A DNA stretch of 64,000 nt from Gigantopelta aegis (lineage: Eukaryota > Mollusca > Gastropoda > Neomphalida > Peltospiridae), in contig NC_054702.1 in NCBI RefSeq assembly GCF_016097555.1, positions 74,988,938-75,052,937 on the forward strand, read 5' to 3'. Positions 1 to 11,738 of this stretch are shown here, piece by piece. The notes under the pieces were generated by a model. It saw nothing but the letters and a program-made list of their open reading frames with translations. It did no database searches and was not told the DNA's origin. Numbering within the stretch: the stretch's first letter is position 1; each line of letters begins with the position of its first letter. The position numbers and the translations under genes were made by a program.

Positions 1-742
1 CCCACGTCGTGTGGAAAGACCTTTTTGTTGTACAAACTGCTAAGGGATGGTAAGATCTTCCCATCGCCTCAACGCATCATTTGGCTCTACAAACGATGGC
101 AACCCCTCTATGATACGATCAAAATGGTTGTCGAGTGAAATTTGTTCAAGGCATACCTGAGAATTTGGAAAAGGATCGTTATTTGGATCTCAGAGTCAGA
201 AATCTCATCGTGTTAGACGACCTGATGTCTACAGCTGGAAAAGACCCTCGCATCACCGACCTGTTCACGGAACGAAGTCACCACAGAAACCTCTCTGTGA
301 TTGCCATCAACCAGAACCCCTATAGCAGCAAGGACCCGACACAAAGAAGAAACTATCATTACTTGGCACTGTTCAACAACCCCATCGACAAGCAACAAGT
401 CCTAACCTTGACTCATTTGATGCAACGGTTTGAGGAAGCTACCCACAGGCCCTACGGACATCTCTTGGTGGACTTGAAACTGACCACGCCCGAACATTGG
501 CGCCTTCGACCTAATGGTTTAGAGACGGGGCTGAACGTAACGGCGAATGTCTCAGAAGACCTGCAACCATCTTCGAAGACGTGCAACCATCTTCGAAGAA
601 AGAGCTCTACGTGCAAATCATGCAAAGAAACGCATTCAAGAGAAAACTACCAGGCATACCCGCCTACGAAAGTGACGACGAAGAAGAAGAAGATGACGTA
701 GTGCCCTATTTGAAAAAAAGTCAAGAGGATGCAGTCTTGTGA
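1..742 (+). pseudogene. Decayed P-loop packaging-type ATPase of a Polinton/adintovirus-like element (5' end cut by window)
   Basis: The window opens inside a Walker A motif (PTSCGKT, bases 1-21). A Walker B-like strand ending in two acidic residues (NLIVLDDLM, bases 201-227) and a sensor-like strand (VIAINQN, 297-317) follow in the order seen in FtsK/HerA-type genome-packaging ATPases of Maverick/Polinton and related DNA viruses; that family assignment is recalled knowledge plus motif order, not a search. The reading frame is broken at least twice. The first frame ends at TGA 136-138 and homologous-looking sequence continues one base out of phase from 135. A 20-base tandem duplication (561-580 and 581-600) then moves the acidic C-terminal stretch into the third frame, which ends at TGA 740-742. 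The last codons overlap the start of the next ORF. Most likely an old integrated, non-functional copy. Confidence 0.6.
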
Positions 743-1220
743 TACGTGTGGCCTGGTTTTTAAAGACGGGAGAGACTTGCAGCGACATCTGCGATTTAAA
801 ACGTGCGAGAAGGGAAATGAAAAAGAAGAAGAGCTGTCGCCCGACCTGGAAAACGAAGGCATTCGTCTCATGGTGGAATGTGAATTCGACATCAATCATG
901 ACTATATCGAAAGCAAGAGAAAACGCTACAAAGAAAAAAACATGTTCCAAGATGCCATCGAAAGAAACATTAAGACTTTACAATGGAAGTTATTTGAAGA
1001 CACGTACTCTAGGCTTTCTGACCTATATGCATTACTTTGACAAAGGCCCCAACACGAGGAAACTTCTACAGTGTGTGAATCCTAACCGTGATGCAGACCA
1101 CAGATTCGTTCTAAATTAAATCAGTATCGTTCCTGGATCAGCGAATATTTGGACGAAGTAGACGACGACGATACCGATAATGATGATACTGACGACGAGG
1201 ACGAAGATGAAGAGAAATGA
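729..1220 (+). pseudogene. C2H2-finger ORF with acidic tail, accompanying the ATPase fragment; frame broken
   Basis: The ATG at 729 overlaps the end of the preceding reading frame, a compact viral or transposon style of packing. The N-terminus holds one zinc-finger-like motif, CDTCGLVF then RHLRFKTC (C-x2-C ... H-x5-C), followed by a charged Lys/Glu-rich region. The frame stops at 1040. Similar-quality coding sequence continues in the next frame to 1119, and a strongly acidic tail (Asp/Glu/Thr runs, bases 1119-1220) ends at TGA 1218-1220, back in the first frame. At least two small indels therefore separate the parts. No other virus or transposon gene (capsid, protease, polymerase B, integrase) is visible downstream, so the element is truncated here. 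Function unknown; nucleic-acid binding is only an inference from the finger. Confidence 0.45.
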
Positions 1221-1434
1221 ACACTCATATTATTCACATGTCGTCCTTAAGGCCTCTGGATGTAACCCAATGTGTGCCCATTGCATGTGTAGTAGTCTCT
1301 AGGAAGACCAGCGATTGTACTTTAGAAATTAAAAAAAATTAAACCAAACCATTGCGTTTGTTTTTTGTGTTTTTTTACTCTATGACTAGATTTGTGATTG
1401 GATATTTCTACCGCTACTTTATAGTAGCAAGAGC

Positions 1435-1500
1435 TGTGTGTACAAGACAGAACATACCACGACCTTTGATATACCAGACATAATACACTGGTTGTCTATA
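1435..1500 (-). repeat. SINE-A fragment
   Basis: Reads as the reverse complement of the conserved SINE-A segment containing tatatcaaaggccgtggtat. Only this core piece is left. The rest of 1221-1847 is AT-rich with no gene visible. Confidence 0.5.
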
Positions 1501-1613
1501 AAGGCTTGTACTCTAGGGAAATACAGTTAAAATGCAGTTAAAAGATCATAGGTTAGGTTGGAGCGTTGAGTTGCAGTCACGCGTTCTTTCTTCAAAGCAA
1601 TAGGATGGGGTGT

Positions 1614-1615
<2 letters not shown>

Positions 1616-1667
<52 letters not shown>
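1616..1667. repeat. (AC)n microsatellite
   Basis: Uninterrupted CA dinucleotides over about 52 bases. The Thr-His and Cys-Val ORFs across it are translations of the repeat. Confidence 0.95.
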
Positions 1668-1668
<1 letters not shown>

Positions 1669-1847
1669 TCCTTTCTTCCCTTAACAAACATTCCTTTCTT
1701 CTCCTTAACACATATGCCTTTCTTCTTGACAAACATTCCTCTCTTCGAGAAAAATATGTCTTTCTTTCCCTATGACTAAAACAAAATACTAAAAATAAAT
1801 ATTTGTATTCAATTAATCTTTATTTTACAAGGAAGGAAATGTTTTAT

Positions 1848-2140
1848 TTACTCAATATATTTTATTTTACGGTTATACGGACATATGGTTAAGGACCACA
1901 CACACAGATATTGATTGAGGAAACCCGCTGTCGCCACTTCATGGGCTACTTGATTAGCAGCAATGGATCCTACACTTTCCCATAGGCAGGATAGTAATAC
2001 CACGGCCGTTGTCCAGTTGTGGAGCACTGGTTGGATATAGCCCAATGGGTCCACCGACGGGGATCGATCCCAAACCGACCACGCATCAAGCGAACGCATT
2101 ACCACTGGGCCACGTCCCAACCCCTGTGTTAGTAATTTGT
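1848..2140 (-). repeat. SINE-B copy (diverged)
   Basis: Contains the SINE-B landmarks tttacggttata, catatggttaaggaccacac and gaaacccgctgtcgccact, then a middle domain shared with SINE-A (ccacggcc...tgtccagttgtgg...cactggttgg) and a head with cgacggggatcgatcc. All lie in reverse orientation. Confidence 0.75.
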
Positions 2141-3813
2141 TGAAGATGTCATGCACAGTGTCGTTACAAATTAACTTTTATGCAGTATCTAACGCGAAGC
2201 GAACCATGGACCTATTAGCCTTTGAGCTTAACGTTCATACCATCGAGACCAGTAAACACATTTTCCCCCTTTGTTATATTATTTCGCTGTTGTTGCATAC
2301 ATTTTTTCAATAGATTTTCCGTACGCAGAACCATGCACTTTCAACGTTGCTTGTGAGAACGCGACCAACCTTACTCAAATTACACCATTTGAAAATAAAC
2401 AAATGTTAGCTCAGTTTCGCATCCGTTTATTAGTCGGGCAAAACAAGGGCTATACCTTGAACTAGGGTACATACGATGGTTTAAGATGGTTTTATGTCAT
2501 TTAGGATCTCCTGATTCAGAAACTGCATGATGACATTTTGTCATCATTAAGCAATTATTTTACGGTCGTTTTACTAAAAAATTACTGGTTTTTCTGTTAG
2601 GCCCATTGCATTATGCTATAATGTTTTATTTGTACAAGATTATCAGAAGACCCATACCTATTTGGATACTTTTTACAAAGACTACAGAATAATACAAAAC
2701 AACAACAACACAATAGCAACATTTCAGGGGCGTTTCCTGACGGCCATCTTGGTTTTCAAAATGGCCGCCATTTAAACATTTGTTTTTACAATATAACCGC
2801 ACCCAGGCAACTAAAACAATTGTTTAAAGTTATATACAGGTTGGCGGGAATGCTTTCACTACATAAGCAAGACTATTTGTAATCTGTATTGGTCAAAATA
2901 AAAATGGTCACATTTTGGGTGGAGGATTTTCACAGAAGAAAGTTAAAAATAACAGATTTAAAAATAAAAATCCCAATTTAACCTAATTTACACCTTGCAA
3001 GGAACATGATATTTTGGCATAATTTCTGAAATTAAATATTGATTTTATTTTAACTACTATCTATAATATACTTTAAGAGTATTTCCATGCATTTATACCA
3101 GAGTAATAGTCTATATTTGGACTATCCTCAGTTTGTAGCCGTTTCAACATTTTCGACAAATAAAATATTAATGCATTATTAAAATTAAAATTTATGTTTT
3201 CTTTCTTAGAATATGATTATCTCTATAATCCATGTATTTCTGGACATTGTAATGTTTTGTATCTCAATATCGATTTTTGTCTAAAATAATTTTGAAGGTA
3301 AATATTTATAATATTTTTCAACAGCCAAATGAAATTTTAAAACATTGCGACCAAAGGTCATTCCGAATGTATTTATTAGTATAATGCTTTATATGTAAAA
3401 CATTTTAAGGTAAGATAGTGTTTTAAAAGACAAATGCACGAATCTGGATACCAACGTTTATTTATATTAGCATTACTGCCAAACAGATTACAAGTAATAT
3501 TGTGGTTAAAATGATGGAAATATATGATGAACACATTTCAGGCTAGCTCATTCTGCTCGAATATCTTTATTGTTTTTGCCCGAATTTTACTGATTTTATC
3601 CAGCACAAGGTGGGCAGTTGCCCCCTGCCCCCGGACAAGTGCGCTTATGGGAACAAACAGAAGTCTTGCTAGGTCTGAAAACACAGGTCAGTCCCTTTAA
3701 TAAATTTTAGAACCAGCACCTAAAATGTTATCAATTTTGATATGTCATATATTAAAAATATTGTAATATATAACAGGCTATACTTTTAAAAGAATTGTAT
3801 ATCTTGGTTATCT
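2141..3813. other. Non-coding AT-rich intergenic DNA
   Basis: No gene or repeat with clear boundaries. One short imperfect inverted repeat lies at about 2739-2773 (cggccatcttgg ... aaaatggccg), resembling the GCCATCTTG word seen again near 30719 and 30863. The short ORF at 2271-2465 shows no recognisable motif. Confidence 0.5.
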
Positions 3814-3932
3814 GGGACCTAATTCACAAAGGTCTGTTAGGCTCTGCTAGACAACAAAGCATCTTCTTTGCAAGTCTTTTTGCATTGCACTGTGATATCG
3901 CAAAGTTGCGAGAGTTTAGTGAATTAGGCCCC
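3814..3932. mobile_element. Small MITE with 16-bp terminal inverted repeats
   Basis: The left end gggacctaattcacaa pairs with the right end tagtgaattaggcccc with two mismatches, and the 119-bp interior has no ORF. This is the structure of a non-autonomous DNA transposon. No clear target duplication was picked out. Confidence 0.6.
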
Positions 3933-4595
3933 TGGTCTAAAACCAACCTGGAGATAGAATAGTACTTTTAAAATTAAAATTACATTTTTAAAACATTTAA
4001 CATGTAACTGTTAAATTAATGAAATCACATGTACCAGGTGAAATTATTTACATACGTAAATGCAGGAATAAGCTGGTAGCTGTCGAATTTCATTTGCTAT
4101 GGAACGTTTGCATTGCATGGCTACGTTATGCATCTTAAATATGGTACAGATTAAATAACTTTGTTAACAATAGAGACGTTTTCCTCTAAATAATCTGAGA
4201 AATATAAAAAAGCAAACATTTATGGTTCCTTGTTTGAAATATCGTTCTGTGCACATCCCGACAAGAATCCTAAATGTATTTATCTGTATAATACTTTATA
4301 AATATTTAAATCATGTTAAATACAATAAATATCTGCATACATACACGCGCGTACACATTAATATTATTTCAGCCTATATCCGATATTTATTGCGTACGAA
4401 TCCGAAACGATGGTTTGCCGGGCGTTCATAACCAAATATTTTTTATTTCGTGATAAGCAATAATTCACAAATGTCTCCAATAAGTCTTGTTGGATGTCGA
4501 CAGAATTTTCGGGTTCCCTACTGGATAACCCTGTCCACTGGGTAAGAATAGACTATCAGGGCTACTATAGCATTCCTCGCCACGCTCCAGGTTTT

Positions 4596-4721
4596 CGTTC
4601 AGCCAAACCGAGCAGAAAACATTTCCGCTAGACTGGTTTATGCGCTTTACGGTAAACCCAATGACTACGTCGGGTATCAATCAAATAGTTCACGAACTTT
4701 AGCGAAACGTTTGCTGGCTTT
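4596..4721. mobile_element. MITE-like repeat, copy 1 (pair with 8577-8695)
   Basis: Shares long stretches with 8577-8695: accgagcagaa, cgctagact.gttta, acggtaaacc and agcgaaacgttt. The two ends are roughly complementary (gttcagcc ... ggctttg). No ORF. The 3933-4595 stretch before it shows nothing I can name. Confidence 0.55.
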
Positions 4722-6384
4722 GAGGTAGCTATCATCGTAACCCACTTAAAAACAAGACACCACGTGTAGCAGTATTGTCCATAGTACAACACAGATTCGT
4801 ATTCAAAAGCAAAACTCTCGGTAATGTTAAATGAATAGAATGTAGCTCAGGGACGAGTGGAAGTGTCAGCGAGCGCCTGCGACACATGAGAACTTATTTG
4901 AAATCAGATCATTATCATACGGCGATACGTAGAGGTGATTTACAAACACTTTGTGCAGCTGCTGTGAACCAAACATGATTCATGTAAAAATAGCATACTA
5001 GTAAACCTGTGTAGTGGAGGCAGAAAAGGTCATCGTCACTGTGGGAATTCGGTGGACAGGTATTGTGTTTTTTTGCGGATGACCCCAAGTACGGTTTAAT
5101 TTCTCACCTGGATGTGTATGTGTATGTGAGCTAAAAGCATTAATTTTTTAAGAAATTCATTCACGAAGTAGTATTCGTTATATTTGTGTTGGGATTGGTT
5201 GAAGGAAGGTAGCAGAATTTTTGATCGCTTCTTCGATTCAATGATCAGGCCCGTAGGAACCGGAGAGGGGCTGGGGGTTGGGGGATGAGAAGGCACGTGC
5301 ACCCCCACCCACCTTTACCCACTTTAGGACAAACATGTACGTTTGTCCACCTTACTATATATAAATAAAGATTAAAATATAGCTTGTGCCCCGTCACTAG
5401 AGGCTGTGACCACCCCCCCCCCCCCACCCCCCATTACAGATTGTGCACCCTTCTAGATGTCGTTCCATACGGGCCTCATGATGCTAAAACTTGACACTGA
5501 AAATAGAAGACTGGTAAATGCTTTACAAAAAAAAAAAAAAAATAGAATATAGGAATAATATAGTATCAATACAACATGCATAATAATAACATTTTACAAC
5601 TAGAGCAGAATAGCTGTAACATTACTCATAATTATGCATATAGCTGTTGAAGAAGTTTATTCCAGTTGCTTAGTGTATAGCTAACTATTAACACTAGCAA
5701 AAACACAAAAACAAAGCTTCTTCTGACCATAACTTCACAAATAATTCTACACCAAGTCAGTAGCATACTCTATTAAACAGGTTTAATTGACATGTCATGA
5801 ACACATGTTTAATTATAATATATCATGACCAATGTTGCCACATAAACATTATTTTGATTGTAAAGGTAATGATCCAACATGTACAAGTCTAGCGATATCA
5901 TGAAATGTATCTGTTTTTTCTAATGCAAGTTTCTATAATATGTGGTCATTATTAGCTCTATTAGGTCTATTTGTATAGTATCGAGATAGGGAGAGTGGAT
6001 TTTGAGTTGAATTTCTGTTAACATTGCTTCTAAAAACTTAACACTGAAGTGTTTTTTATTGTAGGTCATGCTCAAACAAGTTTTGAAATGAATTGTTTAA
6101 AAATATTAGAGAATTTAATGACACTATTCTAGTACACGTACACAGCTAACCATTTACTGACTGCGATTACTTGAATAACAACGGAATAAATAACTATCAA
6201 GAGGAAACGTATAAACATGTTATCCTGGTATTACATCACACTCGCTGACATATTAGGTTGAAAAGCTTGTATAAACGATGGTATATCAATATACTTGTCC
6301 GAACGGACGTAGAAAGCAAAGTATTGAATTAATGTGCGCCCTGCATTAATGTATATACATTTCATTTCAAATTATTTTCGTGCT
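4722..6384. other. Non-coding intergenic DNA
   Basis: Nothing gene-like. It holds a C-rich tract (5413-5432), a poly-A run (about 5527-5542) and otherwise AT-rich unique-looking sequence. Confidence 0.5.
5413..5432. repeat. Poly-C tract
   Basis: Thirteen C, one A, then six C. Length is likely variable. Confidence 0.9.
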
Positions 6385-6583
6385 TATATCCAATTAAGGT
6401 TCAAGCACGCTGTCCTGGGCACACACTTCAATTATCTGGGCTGTCTGTCCAGGTCAGTGGGTTAGTTGTTAGTTACGAATTAAGATTCTCGTTCTGGGCT
6501 GGAGCCGGTACCGGGCCGTGAATCCTGTACCTACCAGCCTGTAGTCCGATGGCTTAACCACTGCGCCACCAAAGACGGTTTAA
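6385..6583 (-). repeat. SINE-C copy
   Basis: Reverse complement of the tRNA-like head (ggcgcagtggttaagccatc, then a ggtactgggttc-like B-box region) and of the tail with cagcgtgcttgaacc. tRNA-derived SINE; no intact tRNA gene. Confidence 0.8.
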
Positions 6584-7498
6584 TGTATATACTAGGCAGA
6601 TCATTCACTCTTATTACTACTACGACTACTACTCTAAACGCGAGCCGAGGTCGACCTTGTGAGCGCACTAGATTCTGACAGTACAGCTGAAAAAACAACA
6701 ACAACAACAACAAATGTCCGTCAAGGTTACACACAGGGGAAATAGCATGCCGATCACAAGACGTTCGACATTACAACACGGATTGTGACAAATACAATCA
6801 ACGAGTTTCGCTGTCGTATGCCAATGATGAAAACACGTTGAAAATAACATCTAGCAGTAAGTTTTAGTACAGGCGCGTGTGCGGCGGAAGGTTTATCGGG
6901 GGTCGAAACCTCTTTCTGCTGAAGCAAATGTTGGGGTTTTTTTTTTTTCAATATATTTTCATGGGGAGCAGGACTCGACCCACTTGTAAACTTCAGTCGC
7001 CACAGTCTAGACCTCCACCCACCAAACACCCACCCCCACCCACTAAAAGCCTGTATTAACAATATGCATGCCTGTATTAACAATATTCACAATGTGTTAA
7101 AAACTATATTATTAACTATATAACTTATACTAAGAACCACCTCGCCCCCATTCACATAGAAAGACGTTAGTTGCTATGGTGTATTTAGTAACCATTGGCG
7201 CTTTTGAAAGACACTCATTCGTTACAGGTCCACTGCGATCTGAGTCTGATGGCAGGAACCTAAGGAGGGCCATCTAGTTCAGTCCGTAGAGCGCTCCCCT
7301 GAGTACATGTAGATGCAAGTGTTGTGATATTTTGAAAGTAGTATCATTTGGCGAGATACAAACATTGGTATTCACAATAATTGTCATCAAATGTGGACAT
7401 GACAGTTCACAAATAACATTAAGGTAAAATGTGCGACCGAACAAAAATATTTCGATATACTTTCTGTTGAACATAAATACAGATCGGTAGTAAATCTA
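6584..7498. other. Non-coding intergenic DNA
   Basis: Short trinucleotide runs near 6600-6715, a poly-T at 6938-6949 and a tRNA-like SINE-head scrap near 7269-7310 (agttcagtccgtagagcgct). No gene seen. Confidence 0.45.
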
Positions 7499-7741
7499 TT
7501 CCGCAAGCCCATTGAGTTATTTCTTGTTCCAGACAGTGCACCACGACTGGTATATCAAAGGCCGTGATATGTGTTATCCTGTCTGTGGGATGATGCATAT
7601 AAAAGATCCCTTGCTACTAATGTAACAATGTAGCGGGTTTCCTCTCTTAGACTATATGTCAAAATGACCAAATGTTTGACATCCAATAGACGATAATTAT
7701 TAAATCAATGTGCTCTAGTGGTGTCGTTAAACAAAAACAAG
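7499..7741 (+). repeat. SINE-A copy
   Basis: Carries the family landmarks in order: cgttcc-like site, cagtgcaccacgactggt, atatcaaaggccgtg, gcatataaaagatccc, tagcgggtttcctct, tgtttgacatccaata and gtgctctagtggtgtcgtta. Confidence 0.85.
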
Positions 7742-7802
7742 CGAGAGAGAGTGAGAGAGAGAGAGAGGGAGAGAGAGAGAGAGTGTGTGTGTGTGTGTGT
7801 TA

Positions 7803-7837
<35 letters not shown>

Positions 7838-7986
7838 TGCGTGCGTTTGTTTGTGAATGTGTATGTGTGTGTATATAGGTGGTTTTGTATGTTTGCGAAT
7901 GACTACTTTTGTGGGTGTATATTTGTGATTGATGTGTTTGTACGTGAATGTGTTTGTATGTGTATTTGTTTATATGTTTGTGTTAT

Positions 7987-8028
<42 letters not shown>

Positions 8029-8037
8029 CGTGCGTGT
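7742..8037. repeat. Compound (GA)n/(GT)n microsatellite
   Basis: GA runs (7742-7785, 7820-7838) alternate with GT runs (7784-7820, 7988-8027). The Cys-Val ORFs here are repeat translations. It directly precedes the first GMC exon. Confidence 0.9.
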
Positions 8038-8194
8038 GTGTGTCCTACTGTGCGCGAATTCGAAATTTTGTTTTCACTTTTCGGCGCGTGATATCTGCAA
8101 TCTGTTTTTGGGAAGTTTTAATATAGTTTATTACTATTCCTCAAATACGTACCTGAATCTGATTTGTAACTGGTCGTGTGTCTATTACACCTAG

Positions 8195-8340
8195 GGTCAT
8201 GGCTGGCACTGGAGCAATCCTCTGTGTGATTAACGTCGCCATACTAGCCATTCTGGTTGGACGATTTGTGTTCCTTAACGACGATCAGACGGAAGACCTC
8301 CCTGTAACCAAGTTTGAAGAATCTTACGACTACATTGTAG
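8195..8340 (+). CDS. GMC exon 1: membrane anchor and start of FAD motif
   Basis: The preferred start is ATG 8199, just after a plausible acceptor (cacctag, 8188-8194), which implies an upstream 5'UTR exon. It encodes MAGTGAILCVINVAILAILV, a hydrophobic leader, then ...EESYDYIV and ends in phase 1. The intron begins GCAAGT, a strong GC-type donor. Joining to exon 2 gives YDYIVVGSGSAG, exactly the family motif. Confidence 0.75.
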
Positions 8341-8576
8341 GCAAGTCTTTCTTCAGAACTATACGTAGTGATCTATTTTTAAAACATTAAATTTATTTCG
8401 CTAATCCTATTTTCTTTAAAGTAAGGTAATACATTGTTGTTTCAAAGCTTAGCTGTTGTCCTTTTCGCCTTAATACGTAAGTTTCCTAAACCACATGTTA
8501 TTCACAAATACATGTATATTCCAAAATTAAACATAAATTAGGCTTAATTATAATATGCGACACCAGTACAGGACTG

Positions 8577-8695
8577 AGTTCAGTCAGACCGAGCAGAATA
8601 ACGTCCGCTAGACTAGTTTATACGCTACACGGTAAACCATGTCGGGAACCAATCAACTAGTTCGTGAACGTTAGCGAAACGTTTCCTGGCTGAGC
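8577..8695. mobile_element. MITE-like repeat, copy 2
   Basis: Same element as 4596-4721 (gaccgagcagaa, cgctagactagtttat, acggtaaacc, gttagcgaaacgttt). It lies in GMC intron 1. Confidence 0.55.
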
Positions 8696-8989
8696 TTGGG
8701 GTTGGTTTTGAATTTAATCAACTGAATATAAGTGTGCATGCCACCAAATGAAATACCATGTACAATAATATAATACGTATGCAACCTTTCAATAGAAACA
8801 TGTCAATCTGACACAACTACTAAACCCACTTTCTATTAAAGTTAATTGAATAAAGTGACAGCAAATGTTGTTCGTTTTGGACTAATGTCGGTTCGCACAA
8901 AACATTGTTTCAACATAATACTCGACAGTAAGCAATACACAGCTGAAACATAAATTTAACGGCCGAATAAGACATCGCTGTGTAACGTG

Positions 8990-9297
8990 TCCTGTTACCG
9001 ATGGCAGGCATAGCACAATTGAGTGTTCTACTCGCGGTTGGTCTAGGGTCGATCCCGGCCGATAGGCCTTTTGGGCTATTTCTCGTTCCAGCCAGCGCAT
9101 CACGACTGATTTATCAAAGGCCGTGGTATGTGCTATCCTGTGGGATGGTGTATATAAATGCTACTAACGAAAAAATGTAGCGGGTGTCCTCTTTTAGACT
9201 ACTTGTCAAAATTACCAAATGTTTGACATTCAATAGCCGATGATTCATAAATCAATGTGCTCTAGTTGTGTCGTTAAACAAAACAAACTTTAACTTA
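8990..9297 (+). repeat. SINE-A copy
   Basis: Near full length, with head ggtctagggtcgatccc, core atcaaaggccgtggtatgtg and tail tgctctagttgtgtcgttaa. In GMC intron 1. Confidence 0.85.
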
Positions 9298-9613
9298 AAT
9301 ATGAGGACACTTCGAACTTTGAACTGGCAAGGTGCTATTTGGTATAGTGTTACCGTAAATCTCTCAATGTAACCTCCATATTATTGTATATAACTACTGT
9401 TAATAAAAGGTGTGTTTCCGCCATTAGTGGACCACGTCAGTTACCTTGGGGGAATAAACGTGTTTTAATTAAGATGACTGCTTGAGATATCCCGCCTTCA
9501 GAGAGTGAATTTGACGAAAATGAAAATCTATTGAACATGGATTTCAAATAATGTTTTGTTAGGTGAACCAGTTTTTAATTCACTAGAGTGTTACCATGCA
9601 ACGTTTCTTAAAT

Positions 9614-9770
9614 TCACTGACGTAGGCAGGGTGGGGACCTGTCCCCCTCCCTCAATCATACCTCGTTTTTCCCCATCATATTTGCCTGTCGTCCTATAAC
9701 ACGATTAACAGACAGTGTTGGTTACCTCCCAATTGGGTGCCCTAAATATAAAATCCTGGCTACGCCAATG
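9614..9770. mobile_element. MITE-like element
   Basis: The ends are inverted repeats (actgacgtaggcagg ... cctggctacgccaatg). The interior is C-rich on the plus strand and non-coding. Confidence 0.45.
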
Positions 9771-9820
9771 CTTGTATTTCGCCTTTTGTAAGAGCATAAT
9801 TCTGAGCATTAAATATATAT

Positions 9821-9962
9821 AATAATACATGAATGGCCGTCAGATACCATTTATCTTACGAGTTGTTTTAAAATGTATCTAACGAGCGAAAGCGAGTTGG
9901 ATACGTTTTTAAACAACGAGTTGTAAGATAAATGGTATCTAACGGACACGAATGTAATATTC
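9821..9962. mobile_element. Foldback element, arms of about 45-60 bp
   Basis: The left arm carrying agataccatttatcttac (9842-9859) pairs with gtaagataaatggtatct (9923-9940). Pairing continues inward through the aacaac/gttgtt region and outward to both edges with mismatches, leaving a small centre around 9882-9898. No ORF. In GMC intron 1. Confidence 0.65.
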
Positions 9963-10313
9963 TATTTCTTACATATCCTAAAAACCAGGTTTTAAGCAAA
10001 TTTTAATATATTTTTCGACTAAAAGTTATTTACAGCCCTTGCACTTGTAGCTAACTTACGCATCACAGACAAATGATTGTCAGGTTAACTATACGTCACA
10101 GCGTAATCGATTTCGATTGTGCTATTTTTGCATTGGATGTATAGCACTGGTGACCGGGTCATCACCTAGGGGCAGCCAGTCGGATGTCTTGAAATTGTCA
10201 ACAAATGTACATGTATTAACAAGTACGTATTATCAAAATTAACGAATGATGTTCTCAACGGGTGTGTAAGAAACGTATTTATTTATTTATTTATATTATT
10301 TATTCTTTCCCAG

Positions 10314-10522
10314 TCGGCTCGGGTTCTGCCGGGTCTGTTGTTGCTGCCCGTCTATCGGAAGATCGTGACGTCACAGTTCTTGTTTTAGAAGCGGGACCGG
10401 ACGACAGGGGTAACATTCACCTCACCATACCATCTGACGCAGCCGGATTCCAACACACCAAGTTAGATTGGGAATATTACACTGAACCCCAGCAGTATGC
10501 TTGAGGTGCTTTAAAGGACAGG
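10314..10522 (+). CDS. GMC exon 2: ADP-binding fold, contains in-frame TGA
   Basis: Acceptor ttctttcccag at 10313. It encodes VGSGSAGSVVAARLSED, VLEAGPDD and DWEYYTEPQQYA, then TGA (10502-10504), then GALKDR up to a donor gtattt at 10523. Relatives continue through this point without interruption. A competing donor gtatgc at 10498 would skip the stop but ends in phase 2, which does not fit the phase-0 acceptor of exon 3. Confidence 0.75.
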
Positions 10523-10559
10523 GTATTTAAATATATAATTTATAATGTCCTTTTTTTAT

Positions 10560-10802
10560 TTCAACTTATTTTCGTGCTTATATCCAATTAAGATTCAAGC
10601 ACGCTGTCCTGAACACACACCTCAGCTGTCTGTCCAGAATACTTGGTTAGTTGTTAGTTGTTGGTGATAGAGAAGAGTGTGTATTGGTCTTACACCTACC
10701 CATTGAGTCGTTAAAACTCGCTCTGGGTGGGAGCCGGTACCGGGCTGCAAACCCAGTACCTACCAGCCTTATGTCCGATGGCTTAACCACCGAGGCCGGT
10801 CT
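10560..10802 (-). repeat. SINE-C copy
   Basis: Full-length reverse copy: attaagattcaagcacgctg tail end, hairpin-forming middle, head ggtaggtactgggtttgcag when read on the minus strand. In GMC intron 2, 40 bases after exon 2. Confidence 0.8.
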
Positions 10803-11738
10803 ATAATATCCTAATATATCTGGCATCAGCGTTTTGTTTTGTATGGTTGCTCTACTCGTATTAATGAAGCACGGGAGCATAGCGTTACAACCTTCTATTA
10901 ATTGTCTTTGGACTGATACGCTGATGCGGGATTGATTGTGATTTTATCGTTCACATTTGTTTCTTATTGTAGTTAACGAATCATACTTCTCTATATATGT
11001 GTACAATATCTCCAGAACAGCACATTGCACGACTATCATTCATGGATTGCAAGACTCGGTCGATATGTATTTGCTCCATTAAACATCATCCAATGTGATT
11101 ATTCAATATTAAACCGTATATATAGTGCAAGTAAACATGGACATTAGCGTCAGATTCCTGATGGAAAGCACTTCTAACCTGTTGCCCTGTAATCCATTTG
11201 GCCATGTCCTTCCGTGATATTGGTTTACCAAAACTGATTTACCAAAATTGATTTCTTTTTAAGGAACGCTTTAAGATATCAACAAACAAAACCAATTAAT
11301 GGTCAACATTTTAATTTTTTATTTATAGACTGTTTGCGAAGATCGCAAGCTTAGTACGTCCATTTGCCAGATTTGTGTAAAATACCAAAGTATCAACACA
11401 CATTATAGTAGTCAAAAGCATTTATTTGCCAAAATACAGACCATGGACCATTCCAAATTATTACAATAAAACACATTTATAAAACGTTGTCCAAATGATG
11501 TTTTAAAATTACGTTTTCTTTCATCGATGAACTATTTCCATTTTAATAAATATAACACGCAAACACAGATAATCTGAAACAGTCTATGGACAATTGTCAT
11601 TGGCTAACCTCGTATTATTGCGCTGATCATATTCACACTTGTCACGAATTATGAGTTATAGTCTATTTCAGGGTGTCTGTTTTTTAATGTATTGTTTTAT
11701 GTATTAAATATAACAGATAATAAAGTTGTTTCTTTTAG

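Noticed and set aside
10498-10503. Alternative donor gtatgc avoiding the TGA in GMC exon 2
   Set aside because: It ends in phase 2 and cannot join the phase-0 acceptor at 11738 in frame. It also removes residues that match the family.
10502-10504. TGA as selenocysteine in the GMC enzyme
   Set aside because: GMC oxidoreductases are not known selenoproteins, the position is not catalytic, and the gene also lacks its core. No SECIS element was identified, though I could not run a structure search. Nonsense mutation or error is simpler.
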